Positions 47,147 through 56,762 of a DNA stretch of 64,000 nucleotides are shown piece after piece. A program made the position numbers and the translations under genes. How positions within the stretch are numbered: position 1 is the first letter of the stretch; each line of letters starts with the position of its first letter. Location of the stretch: positions 62,001 through 126,000 of the forward strand of contig NZ_FWXL01000002.1 in assembly GCF_900176395.1 (NCBI RefSeq). Reading direction: 5' to 3'. Below the pieces are notes generated by a model that was not told the origin of the DNA, did not search any database, and was given only the letters and a program-made list of their open reading frames with translations. Source of the DNA: Novosphingobium sp. B1 (GTDB lineage Bacteria; Pseudomonadota; Alphaproteobacteria; Sphingomonadales; Sphingomonadaceae).

Positions 47147-49355
47147 TACCCGTGCTCTTGCAGCCGACCGCCGCCTTGTCATCAAGGCCATGCTGGCAAC
47201 AGGCGGCGCGCTTGCTTTCGATATCGAAATCGCGATGGCGCAGGCATCACAACCTGCGGCTGCCCGCTCGGCCGGAATTGCTGCATCCCGCATCAGCGCC
47301 TATGTCGCCATCGCGGCGGACAACACCGTGACCATCACGGCAAAGAATCCGGAAATCGGCCAGGGCGTGAAGGCCATGTTGCCGATGCTCATCGCCGAGG
47401 AACTCGACGTGGCCTGGGATGCGGTCAAGGTGGAGCAGGCCGTCGCTGACCAATCAAGGTTTGGCGAACAGTTCGCCGGTGGATCGATGTCGACCCCGAT
47501 GAACTGGATGCCGATGCGGCAGGCGGGCGCGACCGCGCGCGCCATGATCGTGGCCGCGGCAGCGCGGCAGTGGAGCGTCCCGGCGACAGAGATCACGACC
47601 GCGAAGGGCGAGATCTTCCATGCCAGAACGAACAGGCGCGCACCTTATGCCTCCCTGGCCGCAACCGCTGCCAAGGAAGCCGTTCCTGCCGAAGCTTCGC
47701 TGAAGCTGAAGGATCCGGCGACCTTCTCGATCATTGGCAGGCCAGTGCCGGGGCCTGACACCCCCGCCATCGTTGCGGGCAAACCGCTGTTTGGCGTCGA
47801 CACGGTGCTGCCGGGCTTGGTCCATGCGGCACTGCTGACCGCACCGGTGCGCGGCGCGACGCTGAAAAGCCACGATCCCAAGCAAGCGCTGGCCATGGCG
47901 GGTGTTCGCAAGGTCGTGGTGCTGCGCCAGCTTGGGCATGACGATGCCCCGGTAGATGCGCTCGCCGTGGTGGCCGACAGCTGGTGGACAGCGAGCGAGG
48001 CACGCAAGGCGCTCGTGGCCGAATGGGACAATGCCGGACGGGACAAGCATTCCGATGCGACGTTTGCCGCTGCTGCCTCGGCAGCGTTTGCAGCGAAGCC
48101 GGCAACCTCGGTGCGCAAGGAAGGTGATGTCGATGCCGCGCTTGCCAAGGCGGCAAAGACCGTCTCGGCGCAATACAGCTACCCGTTCCTCTCGCACGCC
48201 ACGCTCGAGCCGCAGAATTGCACCGCGCAGTTCAAGGACGGCAAGATCGAGTTGTGGGCACCAAGCCAGATGCCCAACGAGGGCAAGGAACTAGTAGCCA
48301 AGGCGATGGGCCTTCCCGTCGGGGCTGTGACCGTCAACCTCACCCGGATCGGCGGAGGCTTCGGCCGCCGTCTGCAGAGCGATTTCATGATCCTGGCTGC
48401 CGCCATCGCCCGTGAAGTGCCGGGATTGCCAGTCAAGCTGATCCTCGAACGCGAGGAGGACTTCAAGCTCGATTTCTTCCGCCCTGCGGGTTTCCAGAAG
48501 CTTGAGGCCGGTCTTGATGCGCAGGGGCGCCTCACGGCTTTCCGGACGCACTTGGTGGGCTTTGGCGCGAAGGGTGAACCAGGCCGGGGAAGCGAGCTTC
48601 CCAATGATCTGGTGCCCGCCAATCTCGTGCCCGACGCGGAGCTCGGGCTGACGCTGCTGGAAAGCAACATTCCGCTAGGCTGGCTGCGCGCGCCGGGATC
48701 GAACGCGCTGGCCTTCGCAACGCAGGGGTTCCTTGACGAGGTGGCGGCTGCTGCTGGCAAGCCGCTTCCGGAGTTCATGCTCGAGACCCTGGGCGAGTCC
48801 CGCCTTGTGCAACCGCCAAAGCTACCCGGCGTCCCCGACATCTGGCAGCCCCCCGCCTTCCACACGGGACGTGCCGCAGGCGTAATTCGCGAAGTGATGG
48901 CGCGCTCCGGCTGGCGGGGTGCTGCGCCGAAGGGGCGCGGATTCGGCTTCTACTTCAGCCATCTTGGCTATTTTGCCGTGGTGGCAGATTGCGTGAAGTC
49001 CGGTGACACGGTGAAGGTTGCAAAGATGTGGGTAGCGGCCGACATCGGCAGCACTGTGATCAATCCGATGAATGCCGAGCAGCAGATCCGTGGATCAATG
49101 ATCGAAGGAATCGGCCAGGTCATCAGCGGCCTGAAGGTTCCGATTGCCGCAGGGCAGGTTCAGGTCGCCAACTTCGACGCCTATACCCTGCCCCGCATCG
49201 ATGTTGTCCCGCCGATCGAGATCACGATGGTCCGTACCGATTTCCCACCGACCGGTCTTGGAGAACCGGCGCTGCCACCTGCGGTCGCAGCCGTGGCCAA
49301 CGCCATCTCAAGCCTGACCGGAAGGCGGGTACGATCCCTGCCCTACGAGGCCTGA
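47136..49355 (+). CDS. iorB: molybdopterin-binding subunit, isoquinoline-1-oxidoreductase type (xanthine dehydrogenase family)
   Basis: A 739-residue large subunit with a Tat-like signal ([18 protein letters not shown]), so probably exported as a folded complex with the iron-sulfur subunit. Conserved blocks are [87 protein letters not shown] and the C-terminal [20 protein letters not shown] with the likely active-site Glu. AGGAGG precedes the ATG, which overlaps iorA. The third, cytochrome subunit seen in some homologues is not next to it. Substrate unassigned. Confidence 0.88.
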   Translation: MSVDTRALAADRRLVIKAMLATGGALAFDIEIAMAQASQPAAARSAGIAASRISAYVAIAADNTVTITAKNPEIGQGVKAMLPMLIAEELDVAWDAVKVEQAVADQSRFGEQFAGGSMSTPMNWMPMRQAGATARAMIVAAAARQWSVPATEITTAKGEIFHARTNRRAPYASLAATAAKEAVPAEASLKLKDPATFSIIGRPVPGPDTPAIVAGKPLFGVDTVLPGLVHAALLTAPVRGATLKSHDPKQALAMAGVRKVVVLRQLGHDDAPVDALAVVADSWWTASEARKALVAEWDNAGRDKHSDATFAAAASAAFAAKPATSVRKEGDVDAALAKAAKTVSAQYSYPFLSHATLEPQNCTAQFKDGKIELWAPSQMPNEGKELVAKAMGLPVGAVTVNLTRIGGGFGRRLQSDFMILAAAIAREVPGLPVKLILEREEDFKLDFFRPAGFQKLEAGLDAQGRLTAFRTHLVGFGAKGEPGRGSELPNDLVPANLVPDAELGLTLLESNIPLGWLRAPGSNALAFATQGFLDEVAAAAGKPLPEFMLETLGESRLVQPPKLPGVPDIWQPPAFHTGRAAGVIREVMARSGWRGAAPKGRGFGFYFSHLGYFAVVADCVKSGDTVKVAKMWVAADIGSTVINPMNAEQQIRGSMIEGIGQVISGLKVPIAAGQVQVANFDAYTLPRIDVVPPIEITMVRTDFPPTGLGEPALPPAVAAVANAISSLTGRRVRSLPYEA

Positions 49356-49459
49356 CATGGTCATTACATGGGCGAAAGGCCGTCTATCGGCCATGGCGAG
49401 CGCAGCCTAACCCGCTCGTCCTGCGGCATTGTGCCGCATGACAGGCGTGGGACAAGCGA

Positions 49460-49843
49460 TTGGCGCTGGAAATCTCGAAGCCAGGCTTGCGGGCACAGCA
49501 AAGGGGCGTGACCGTCTGGTACGATGGCGCGTGCCCCTTATGCCGTCGCGAGATCGCGGCAATGCGGTGGCTTGATCGCCGCAACGCTCTGGTTTTCATT
49601 GATATTTCAAACGAAAGCGCGACGTGCCCGGTTGACCGTCGCGCTGCGCTTGCGAGGTTTCACGCAATGGAGGGCGAGCGCATCCTGTCCGGCGCCGCAG
49701 CCTTTGCAGCAATGTGGCGCGCGATACCGGCTTTGCGCTGGCTCGGTGTGCTGGCGCGGTTTGGCGTGGTCGAGCGTTTGCTGGAAAGGGCATATCTGGG
49801 TTTCCTGTCGGTCCGCCCCCGACTGCAAAGGCTTCTGAAGTGA
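49460..49843 (+). CDS. DCC-family (DUF393) thiol-disulfide oxidoreductase-like protein
   Basis: A 127-residue small protein with VTVWYDGACPLCRREIAAMRWLDRRNAL; the Asp-Gly-Ala-Cys-Pro-Leu-Cys block is the DCC redox motif. The start looks like TTG at 49460, because the frame has no ATG near the family N-terminus; a GTG at 49508 would begin exactly at VTVWYDG. A hairpin in the preceding 100 bases (TGCGGC with GCCGCA near 49425-49440) may end the iorB transcript. The stop overlaps the GTG of the ABC1 gene (GTGA), so the two are coupled. Partner substrate unknown. Confidence 0.75.
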   Translation: MALEISKPGLRAQQRGVTVWYDGACPLCRREIAAMRWLDRRNALVFIDISNESATCPVDRRAALARFHAMEGERILSGAAAFAAMWRAIPALRWLGVLARFGVVERLLERAYLGFLSVRPRLQRLLK

Positions 49844-51186
49844 GCGGATCACGTTATCGCAAGGTTCCCCAAGCCCGGATTTCGAGGCTGGCAGCATTTG
49901 GCCAGCTTGCCGGTGGCGTTGCCGGCGGCGTGCTTGCCGAAGGGGCGCGCCGTCTCGCGCGCGGCGAGGCACCGCGTCTTTCGGACATGCTCCTCACGCC
50001 TGGCAATGCGAGGCGGGTGGCTGACCAGCTTTCGCGCCTGCGTGGCGCGGCCATGAAACTCGGGCAGATGATCTCAATGGATGCGGGTGATGTCCTGCCT
50101 CGCGAACTGACCGAAATTCTCTCTCGCTTGCGTGAATCGGCCCATTTCATGCCGCCTGCGCAATTGGAGAAGGTTCTCGCCGCCGAATGGGGTGCGGGCT
50201 GGCGTGCACAATTCCGTAGCTTTGGCGCTCAACCGATCGCGGCGGCCTCGATCGGACAGGTGCACCGTGCCGTCCTGCCCGACGGAAGAGTGCTTGCGGT
50301 CAAGGTTCAGTACCCCGGCATTGCACGAAGCATAGATGCCGATGTCGACAACGTGGCAACCTTGCTGCGCGTGTCCGGCCTACTGCCCCAGACCCTGGAC
50401 GTGACGCCGCTGCTGGCCGAAGCAAAGCGCCAGCTTCACGAAGAGTCGGACTATGTTCGCGAGGCCGAGATGATGATCCGGTATGGCGAACTGCTGGCAG
50501 ATGACAGCCGCTTCGTGGTGCCGCGGCCCTATGCGCCTCTCTCAGGGGCCACGGTCTTGGCGATGGACTATATCGAAGCTCGTCCGATCGACACTCTGGC
50601 CAGCGCGCCGCAAGCTGTGCGTGACAACGCGATGGAGGCGCTGCTCGGCTTGGTGCTGCGCGAACTGTTCGGGTTCGGGTTCATGCAGACCGATCCCAAT
50701 TTCGCAAACTTTCGCTGGCGCCCTGACGACGGGCGCCTGGTCCTGCTCGATTTCGGTGCCGCGCGGCCAGTTCCACCGGCCACCACGCAGGCCTATCGCC
50801 GGTTGATGGCAGCCGGGCTGTCCGAGGACAAGGACGCGCTGCGGGCAGCGCTGATCGAAGTAGGCTTCGTGTCCGAACAACAGATCGCCCGCCATCACGA
50901 TCCGTTTGACCGCGCGATTGATGTGCTGATCGACCACCTGGGCAAACCTGGTCTGTTCGATTTTGCCGACCGCTCGTTCGTCGAACGTGTGCGGGCCGAA
51001 GCCGAGAAGATCGCCTCGGACCGCTCATCGTGGCACATTCCTCCGATCGATACACTATTCGTGCAGCGCAAGGTCAGCGGGACAGCGCTGCTGGCCATAC
51101 GGATGAAAGCCCGTTTGCCGTTGCGAGACATGGTAGCCCAAGCCATCGGCGCAAACTTGACGCAAGTGATTGCAGCCGGACAATAA
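49840..51186 (+). CDS. ABC1/UbiB-family atypical kinase
   Basis: A 448-residue ABC1 protein. It has the KxGQ region GAAMKLGQMISMDAGDVLP, the Ala-rich nucleotide loop IAAASIGQVHRAVL, the Lys in LAVKVQYPG, the catalytic-loop variant QTDPNFANFRW (usual DPHPGN) and the metal-binding LLDFGAAR. Family members support ubiquinone synthesis or lipid homeostasis as ATPases. The GTG at 49840 overlaps the DCC gene stop; the long upstream frame is its shadow. Coupling to a DCC protein and a haem-oxygenase-like gene 44 bases downstream suggests a shared, undefined redox pathway rather than general ubiquinone synthesis. Confidence 0.85.
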   Translation: MSGSRYRKVPQARISRLAAFGQLAGGVAGGVLAEGARRLARGEAPRLSDMLLTPGNARRVADQLSRLRGAAMKLGQMISMDAGDVLPRELTEILSRLRESAHFMPPAQLEKVLAAEWGAGWRAQFRSFGAQPIAAASIGQVHRAVLPDGRVLAVKVQYPGIARSIDADVDNVATLLRVSGLLPQTLDVTPLLAEAKRQLHEESDYVREAEMMIRYGELLADDSRFVVPRPYAPLSGATVLAMDYIEARPIDTLASAPQAVRDNAMEALLGLVLRELFGFGFMQTDPNFANFRWRPDDGRLVLLDFGAARPVPPATTQAYRRLMAAGLSEDKDALRAALIEVGFVSEQQIARHHDPFDRAIDVLIDHLGKPGLFDFADRSFVERVRAEAEKIASDRSSWHIPPIDTLFVQRKVSGTALLAIRMKARLPLRDMVAQAIGANLTQVIAAGQ

Positions 51187-51230
51187 GTGCATATGGCGGA
51201 ACAGGGCTGATCACAATCCGTTGTGATTTC

Positions 51231-52148
51231 ATGGAGATAGCCAGCCAGCCCCGCCCGATCGAAGCACAGCGCTTTGCCAGCGACAAGATCCAGCAAATGC
51301 TGGCGCATTGGAACCGCACCCGATTGTCACCGGGCTATCCGGTAGCCGACTGGGCCGATCATTTCGAACACGAAGCGCGCATGCGATATCTCGAGGCGCA
51401 GTTTCTCGAAGACTTGCGCGCCGAGGTGCAAGGATGGGCGGCTTCTGCGCCAACTCACGTCGACGGCTTCGTACAATGGTTCGAGGATCTCAAGGATGTC
51501 GGCCCCGGGCAAGGCGATCCTCTGTTCCCCTGGCTTGCGGGCGATGCGAACCGCGAGCAACTTTGCTGGTTCTTCGAACAGGAAGCCGCCGGAGAAGCCG
51601 GGTTCGACGATCTCGTTGCCTTCACGCAGATCAAGCTTCCCGAGTCTGCGAAACTCGAACTGGCACGAAATTACTGGGATGAAATGGGACGTGGCAATCC
51701 CCGCGGGATGCATGGCCCCATGCTGGCCGCACTGGCAGATACGCTGTGCGTCCGGCCCACCATCGAGGGGACCGTCTGGGAAAGTCTCGCCCTTGCCAAT
51801 GCAATGACGGCGATGGCCACCAACCGCGCCTTCGCATGGCATTCGGTCGGTGCGCTGGGGGTGATCGAACTCACTGCACCGGGACGCTCGGCCATGGTTG
51901 CACAGGGTCTGCGACGCATTGGACTGAGCGATCGGGAGCGACGATATTTCGACCTTCATGCCGTCCTTGATGTCAAGCACAGCGAAGACTGGAACAGGGA
52001 GGCTTTCCGTCCGCTTGTCGCCGAAGACCCCCGCCGGGCAACGGCCATGGCCGAAGGTGCGCTGATGCGGCTGGTTTGCGGGGAACGCTGCTTTGCGCGA
52101 TACCGCAAGCATCTGTGGGCGACAGTGTCGCACGCGCCCGGGGCTTGA
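51231..52148 (+). CDS. haem-oxygenase-like diiron (HDO-type) iron-containing redox enzyme
   Basis: A 305-residue all-helical protein. Conserved elements are LCWFFEQEAAGEAGFDDLVAFTQIKLP, ARNYWDEMGRGNPRGMHGPMLAAL, ALGVIELTAPG and the late HAVLDVKH, which gives the His-x3-Asp-x2-His ligand pattern of haem-oxygenase-like diiron oxidases. Members perform N-oxygenation, desaturation or C-C cleavage, so the substrate cannot be named. ATG at 51231 is the likely start; the frame is open further up but lacks family sequence. It closes a run with DCC and ABC1 genes and is followed by a clear terminator. Confidence 0.75.
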   Translation: MEIASQPRPIEAQRFASDKIQQMLAHWNRTRLSPGYPVADWADHFEHEARMRYLEAQFLEDLRAEVQGWAASAPTHVDGFVQWFEDLKDVGPGQGDPLFPWLAGDANREQLCWFFEQEAAGEAGFDDLVAFTQIKLPESAKLELARNYWDEMGRGNPRGMHGPMLAALADTLCVRPTIEGTVWESLALANAMTAMATNRAFAWHSVGALGVIELTAPGRSAMVAQGLRRIGLSDRERRYFDLHAVLDVKHSEDWNREAFRPLVAEDPRRATAMAEGALMRLVCGERCFARYRKHLWATVSHAPGA

Positions 52149-52163
52149 CCCATGCCAGGCAAA

Positions 52164-52192
52164 AAAAGGGGCCGACTCGCGCCGGCCCTTTT
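52164..52192. terminator. bidirectional terminator after the diiron-enzyme and folD genes
   Basis: AAAAGGGGCCG pairs with CGGCCCTTTT (one bulged G) around a short loop; an A-run on the left and a TTTT on the right give U-tails for both strands. It lies between the convergent stops at 52148 and 52284. Confidence 0.75.
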
Positions 52193-52283
52193 GAAGTTTG
52201 GGAGAGGATGCCTGAAAGGCCCGTCCGATATGCGGACGATCAGTCGAGGCCGCAAATGAGAATAGCGCTTCTATATTTGCGTT

Positions 52284-53147
52284 TCATGCAACTGCTGCGC
52301 GTTTGGCAGCAAGAACCGTATTGCTGAGTAGGCAGGCGATCGTCATCGGCCCCACGCCGCCGGGGACCGGTGTAACAGCCTTGGCATGGTCCAGTTCATG
52401 AGTCGCGCAATCGCCGACGATGCGGGTGTTGCCATCGTGATCGGCAACCCGCGTAATGCCGACATCGATGACGACCGCACCCGGCTTGACCCAGTAACCG
52501 CGAACCAGTTGCGGCGCGCCGGCAGCGGCAACGATCACGTCGGCCTTGCGTGCGATATCGGGCAGATCGCGCGTTTCGATGTGCGTGACCGTCACGGTCG
52601 CTTCCCGCTCAAGCAGCAACATCGACACTGGCTTGCCGACAATGTTCGACTTGCCGATGACCACGACGTTCAGGCCACGGTAGTCATCGATTACGCTATC
52701 GAGCAGGAGCATCACGCCGAGCGGCGTGCAGGGCACAAGTCCGCCCGTTCCGGTAGACAGGCGCCCGACGTTGACGGGATGGAAGCCGTCGACGTCTTTG
52801 GCAGGATCGATCCGATCAAGCACGCGTGCAGCGTCGATGTGCCTGGGCAGCGGCAACTGGACGAGAATGCCGTGAACCAGCGGGTCGGCATTGAGTTCGT
52901 CGATCAAGGCGAGGACGACTTCCTGCTCGGTCTCTGCTGGCAGGCGGTGTTCGATCGACCGAATACCGGCCTTGCGGCACTGCGCGATCTTCCGGCCCAC
53001 GTAGACTTCGCTGGCGGGATCTTTTCCAACCAGGATCACCGCAAGGCCCGGTGCGTCACCGCCGGCCGACACGATTGCGCGAACCTCTTCCGCCGTTCCT
53101 GCCAGCACCTTTGCAGCCAGCGCCTTGCCGTCGATGATTTCTGCCAT
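52284..53147 (-). CDS. folD: bifunctional methylenetetrahydrofolate dehydrogenase/methenyltetrahydrofolate cyclohydrolase
   Basis: FolD interconverts 5,10-methylene-, methenyl- and 10-formyl-tetrahydrofolate for purine and formate metabolism. The 287-residue protein has the catalytic Lys region EVYVGRKIAQC, then HGILVQLPLPRHID, DVDGFHPVNVGRL, PCTPLGVMLLL, the NADP loop VIGKSNIVGKPVSMLLL and the end TPVPGGVGPMTIACLLSNTV. Length is normal for the family. The phosphohexomutase gene lies upstream in the same direction, about 80 bases away, with a perfect inverted repeat in the gap. Confidence 0.95.
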   Translation of the reverse strand: MAEIIDGKALAAKVLAGTAEEVRAIVSAGGDAPGLAVILVGKDPASEVYVGRKIAQCRKAGIRSIEHRLPAETEQEVVLALIDELNADPLVHGILVQLPLPRHIDAARVLDRIDPAKDVDGFHPVNVGRLSTGTGGLVPCTPLGVMLLLDSVIDDYRGLNVVVIGKSNIVGKPVSMLLLEREATVTVTHIETRDLPDIARKADVIVAAAGAPQLVRGYWVKPGAVVIDVGITRVADHDGNTRIVGDCATHELDHAKAVTPVPGGVGPMTIACLLSNTVLAAKRAAVA

Positions 53148-53206
53148 TGCCTCACCCCGCGATTATTGCGGAGCTTTCCCTAGCCAACCATGGCGCAACT
53201 GACAAT

Positions 53207-53227
53207 ATTGTATGTGTTGCATACAAT
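53207..53227. promoter_or_regulatory. candidate operator: 8-bp inverted repeat upstream of folD
   Basis: ATTGTATG and CATACAAT are separated by TGTTG, a 21-base dyad of the size bound by GntR- or TetR-type dimers. It is about 60 bases upstream of the folD start and touches the stop codon of the phosphohexomutase gene. It is AT-rich against a GC-rich background. No regulator gene is adjacent. Confidence 0.45.
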
Positions 53228-54738
53228 CACGATGCAGCCTTTGCTTCGGGCACGATCTCTTCCAGCACGTGAGAGAGGGCCGCATGGTTTAGCGCGCGTG
53301 CCCGCTGCTCGCTTTCCGCTTCGGTATAGCAACGCAATTCGGGCGCGTTTCCCGAAGGACGGAAATGGATGATCGCACCATCTGCAAAGGTCATGCGATA
53401 GCCGTCGGTCTTGTCGATAGTGGTGGGGAAACCGGCAATTTCGCCAAAGAGGCGCGCGATCCGCGCCAGTTGTGCGTCTTCCTCCCCTTCCAAGAGCAGC
53501 GCCAGCAGCGCCTTGCTGTCAGCTTGCGGAAAATCAGCCACGCGATCACTGAAGGTGAAGCGTGGCGGCAGTTCTGCCAGAACATCGGCAATGGGGCATT
53601 GCCTTGCCAGGCTTGCAACCGCAATGATCGGCAGCGCAGCATCGCGCGTCGGCAGGGGTGCAAGACTTCCCACCGGACTGCCGAGTAGAAAGCCGCCGTT
53701 GGCTTCATAACCGCAGACGCGGGCTGCGGGATCAGCCTGCGCCGCCTGCATCATCTCGGCAATGACATAGGGTGATCCAATACGTGTCCGCAAGACCTTG
53801 GGCACAGCGCCGCTAAGTTCCAGGACAGTGTTTGAACTGACCGGCGTTACCGCCACATCGGCATCCATCGCCTTGGCACAAAGCAGGCCGACGATGTCAC
53901 CACGCAGCCAGGTCCCACTGGCATCGGAAATCAGCGGGCGGTCTGAATCGCCATCGGTCGATATTATGGCATCGACCTGGTTCCAGCCTGCCCAGTCGGC
54001 AGCGAGTTCGCTGTCCTCCTGCCGGATTGCCTCGGTATCGACAGGTACGAAGGTTTCCGACCTTCCAAATGGGAGCGCCTTTCCGCCCAGTGCCTCGACG
54101 AGACTCACGAGCATGTCACGACCGACGGCGGAGTGCTGATAGACCCCGATCGTCAGGCCAGAGAGTGCATCAGAGCCAAAGTGCCGAACGTATCGAGCGA
54201 CATACGGAGCCTCGACATCGACCGCTTCGGGAAGGTCAAAAGACGACAGCAGACCGCCGTCGTTGCCGAAACTGGCGGGATCCTGGCGTACGCGTTGCGC
54301 GACGATGCCAGCCTCGTCGCTCTTGAGCACTTCGCCATGGGGACGGTAGAACTTGATGCCGTTGCGATCGGCCGGGATGTGGCTTCCGGTTACCATCATC
54401 GACGGCATTCCTTCGCCCATGGCGTAGAAGGCCAGAGCGGGGGTAGCCGTGCGGCCGCAATAGACGACCTCACCGCCGCAATCGCGGATTGCTGTGGCAC
54501 AAGCCGAAAGGATACGCGGGGTGCTGATGCGCAAGTCGCCTGCCAGCGCGACCCGATCACCGGCGGAAAACTCTCCAATCTGGCGCAAATACTGAAGGAA
54601 CGCCGTTGCGTAGGCGTGGCAGAGCCGATCGGTCATGTCGTTGGCCAGACCGCGAACTCCGCTGGTGCCAAAAGGCACGCCCGAAGTCGCCATCAGTTCT
54701 GCAACCGTCGGTCCGGCTTCTTCGGGAAAGTCGTTCAT
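53227..54738 (-). CDS. phosphohexomutase (phosphomannomutase/phosphoglucomutase family)
   Basis: A protein of about 503 residues of the alpha-D-phosphohexomutase family, which moves phosphate between C1 and C6 of mannose, glucose or glucosamine phosphates. It has GVPFGTSGVRGLANDMTD, the phosphoserine loop MMVTGSHIPADRNGIKFYR, metal-binding STDGDSDRPL, sugar-binding GYEANGGFLLG and phosphate-binding RPSGNAPELRCYTEA. The product likely feeds cell-surface polysaccharide precursors. The start is uncertain between ATG 54738, ATG 54747 and TTG 54768; AAAGGA lies just upstream. It diverges from the transporter operon. Confidence 0.88.
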   Translation of the reverse strand: MNDFPEEAGPTVAELMATSGVPFGTSGVRGLANDMTDRLCHAYATAFLQYLRQIGEFSAGDRVALAGDLRISTPRILSACATAIRDCGGEVVYCGRTATPALAFYAMGEGMPSMMVTGSHIPADRNGIKFYRPHGEVLKSDEAGIVAQRVRQDPASFGNDGGLLSSFDLPEAVDVEAPYVARYVRHFGSDALSGLTIGVYQHSAVGRDMLVSLVEALGGKALPFGRSETFVPVDTEAIRQEDSELAADWAGWNQVDAIISTDGDSDRPLISDASGTWLRGDIVGLLCAKAMDADVAVTPVSSNTVLELSGAVPKVLRTRIGSPYVIAEMMQAAQADPAARVCGYEANGGFLLGSPVGSLAPLPTRDAALPIIAVASLARQCPIADVLAELPPRFTFSDRVADFPQADSKALLALLLEGEEDAQLARIARLFGEIAGFPTTIDKTDGYRMTFADGAIIHFRPSGNAPELRCYTEAESEQRARALNHAALSHVLEEIVPEAKAAS

Positions 54739-54747
54739 CGCCAGCAT

Positions 54748-55043
54748 GTTCCTTTGAGTATCCGGCAAGCCGCAGCCGGCCTGCCCAAACTGCCTTTAGA
54801 CAAACCCTGCGGACTTGGCCAAACGCCTTTACTGCAATCCGAACCGGGCGAACCCCTCGCGGGTTCCCAACTGTGCTATCGATATCCCCGCCTGCTACAG
54901 CTATGTCCCGGTTCATATCGACTGCCGTCCAGCAAAAAAAGTTCACACAAGGTTGCCACATCGTAACCGTTTGCTCTCCACTTGTGCTGCACTTGCGAAG
55001 ACCTTCCGCCATTGGCTCTAACAGATCGGATCGAACCAATTCC
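54748..55043. other. divergent spacer between phosphohexomutase and ABC transporter genes
   Basis: About 300 bases with no gene of their own. A hairpin GAACCC-CTCGC-GGGTTC lies at 54850-54866, and an A-run precedes AGTTCACACAAGG near 54943-54956. The stretch should hold both promoters, but I cannot point to firm -35/-10 pairs. Confidence 0.4.
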
Positions 55044-56759
55044 ATGGCTTTGAATGCCGAAACCAGCCCGCCCGGGGGCGAGGCACACGGTAGCCACCAC
55101 GTTCCTACCTTTCGCGACTTCCTTCGCTGGGCGCGCCAGGTGCTGGGACCGGATTCGGGTTTCATCCGCCTCGCGCTGGTCTTTGGCGTGGCGATCTCGC
55201 TGCTCTCGCTGGCAACGCCGATATCGGTTCAGCTTCTGATAAATTCGGTTGCGAACACTGCGCTTCCGGCGCCGTTGCTGACCCTTGCCGCGATACTGTT
55301 CGTTCTGCTCCTCTGTTGGGCCGTATTGAGCGCGTTCCGCGTGCATCTGCTGGCGCATTTCGAACGTCGTTTCTTCGCGCGGCTCGTGGCCGAGATCACG
55401 ATGCGCGCGGTGCATGCTCAGAACCCGTTCTTCGTCGATGCGCGGCGTGGGGACCTGTTCAACCGGTTCTTCGACATGGGCGTCGTGCAGAAATCACTGA
55501 CAAGCCTGCTGATCGCCGGATTCACGATCGTCCTGCAAAGCATCGTGGGGCTGGTGGTGACGAGCTTCTACCACCCGTTCTTCCTCGCCTTCAATCTGGT
55601 GCTGACGATCACCGTACTGGTGATATGGCGAGTCTGGGCAAATTCCTCGATCGCAAGCGCCGTGGCCAAGAGCCATGCAAAACACGCCACCGCCCACTGG
55701 CTGGGAACGGTCGGCGCCTCGAACGGCGTCTACAAGTCGAGCCGCCACATGGCTTTCGCCATTGCCCGGTCGGAAGACATGACGGCCGGATACGTCGCCG
55801 CCCATCGCCGACACTTCCACTATACCTTCGGACAGACGATCGCATTGCTGCTGCTCTACGCACTGGCAAGCGCAGGTCTTCTGGCGATGGGGGGCTGGCT
55901 GATTCTTCAGGGAGAACTTTCGATCGGCCAGCTGGTGGCGGCAGAACTGATCCTGTCGGGGGTGTTCTATGGCGTTGCGCAACTGGGCACTTACCTTGAG
56001 GTCTTCTACGAAATGGCCGGCAGCCTCGAGGAGTTGCACCTGTTCTGGGAAGTGCCGCAGGAAGCCATACCGCAGCCCGACGCAGCCTGTCCGCCTGATG
56101 GCTCGATCCGGCTGCGTGATGTTCGCCACGGCGGCAACCGCTATGACTTTGCCGTTCCGGCTGGCGCGCAGGTCGGCGTGATCGCAGAGCCTGGCGTTGA
56201 TCGCAGCCTTGCTGCGCTGCTGAAGCGGCTTGAGGTGCCCAAGAGCGGCTTCGTGTCGGTTGGTGGCGCGGACCTCGGCACGCTCGACATGTATCGCCTG
56301 CGCTCCGACATCATCGTGCTTGATCGCCCGACGATCGTCGAGATGTCGGTGCGCCAGTACCTGTCGCTCAGTGCGCCGGGCCAAGCCGAGGCGATGCTGG
56401 AAGCGCTCGAACTGGTCGGGCTGGATCGGCGGATCGGTTCGCTTGAAGGCGGCCTTGATGCCCTGCTGTCCACTTCGGGCTGGCCGCTGTCGATCGGAGA
56501 GACAATGGCGCTCAAGCTGGCTGGCGCGGTGCTGGCCCGGCCGCGCGTGCTGATGCTCTCGGCGATCTACGATATGCTCCCGCCCGAACGGCTGGACCGA
56601 GTGCTCGAAGCGCTGCGCCCGCATGGCACCACGGTGCTCCAGTTCACAGGGCGCCCACAGGGCCTTGGCCGCGACATGTGGCTATGGCTCGGGGCATCGG
56701 AACAACGACAGGGCGCAACGCCGCAAGCGGTCGTGCCGACCCGCGAAGGGGACGTCTGA
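55044..56759 (+). CDS. ABC transporter permease-ATPase with degenerate nucleotide-binding domain
   Basis: A 571-residue half-transporter of the type I secretion kind. About six membrane segments lie in residues 40-340 (IRLALVFGVAISLLSLATPI, LLTLAAILFVLLLCWAVLSAF, VYKSSRHMAFA region loop). The ATPase domain is eroded: the P-loop reads GVIAEPGVDRSL at 378-389, with Asp-Arg in place of Gly-Lys; the signature reads LSIGE (482-486) instead of LSGGQ; and Walker B reads VLMLSAIYD, with Ser506-Ala507 where Asp-Glu should be. It probably cannot hydrolyse ATP. The upstream frame to 54606 is a shadow. HlyD and TolC genes follow at 3 and -4 bases. Confidence 0.85.
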   Translation: MALNAETSPPGGEAHGSHHVPTFRDFLRWARQVLGPDSGFIRLALVFGVAISLLSLATPISVQLLINSVANTALPAPLLTLAAILFVLLLCWAVLSAFRVHLLAHFERRFFARLVAEITMRAVHAQNPFFVDARRGDLFNRFFDMGVVQKSLTSLLIAGFTIVLQSIVGLVVTSFYHPFFLAFNLVLTITVLVIWRVWANSSIASAVAKSHAKHATAHWLGTVGASNGVYKSSRHMAFAIARSEDMTAGYVAAHRRHFHYTFGQTIALLLLYALASAGLLAMGGWLILQGELSIGQLVAAELILSGVFYGVAQLGTYLEVFYEMAGSLEELHLFWEVPQEAIPQPDAACPPDGSIRLRDVRHGGNRYDFAVPAGAQVGVIAEPGVDRSLAALLKRLEVPKSGFVSVGGADLGTLDMYRLRSDIIVLDRPTIVEMSVRQYLSLSAPGQAEAMLEALELVGLDRRIGSLEGGLDALLSTSGWPLSIGETMALKLAGAVLARPRVLMLSAIYDMLPPERLDRVLEALRPHGTTVLQFTGRPQGLGRDMWLWLGASEQRQGATPQAVVPTREGDV

Positions 56760-56762
56760 GCC

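Noticed and set aside
49376..49445. Two small hairpins as strong terminator or riboswitch after iorB
   Set aside because: Stems are 5-6 bp and lack T-runs or a conserved aptamer pattern; mentioned only as a possible weak transcript end.
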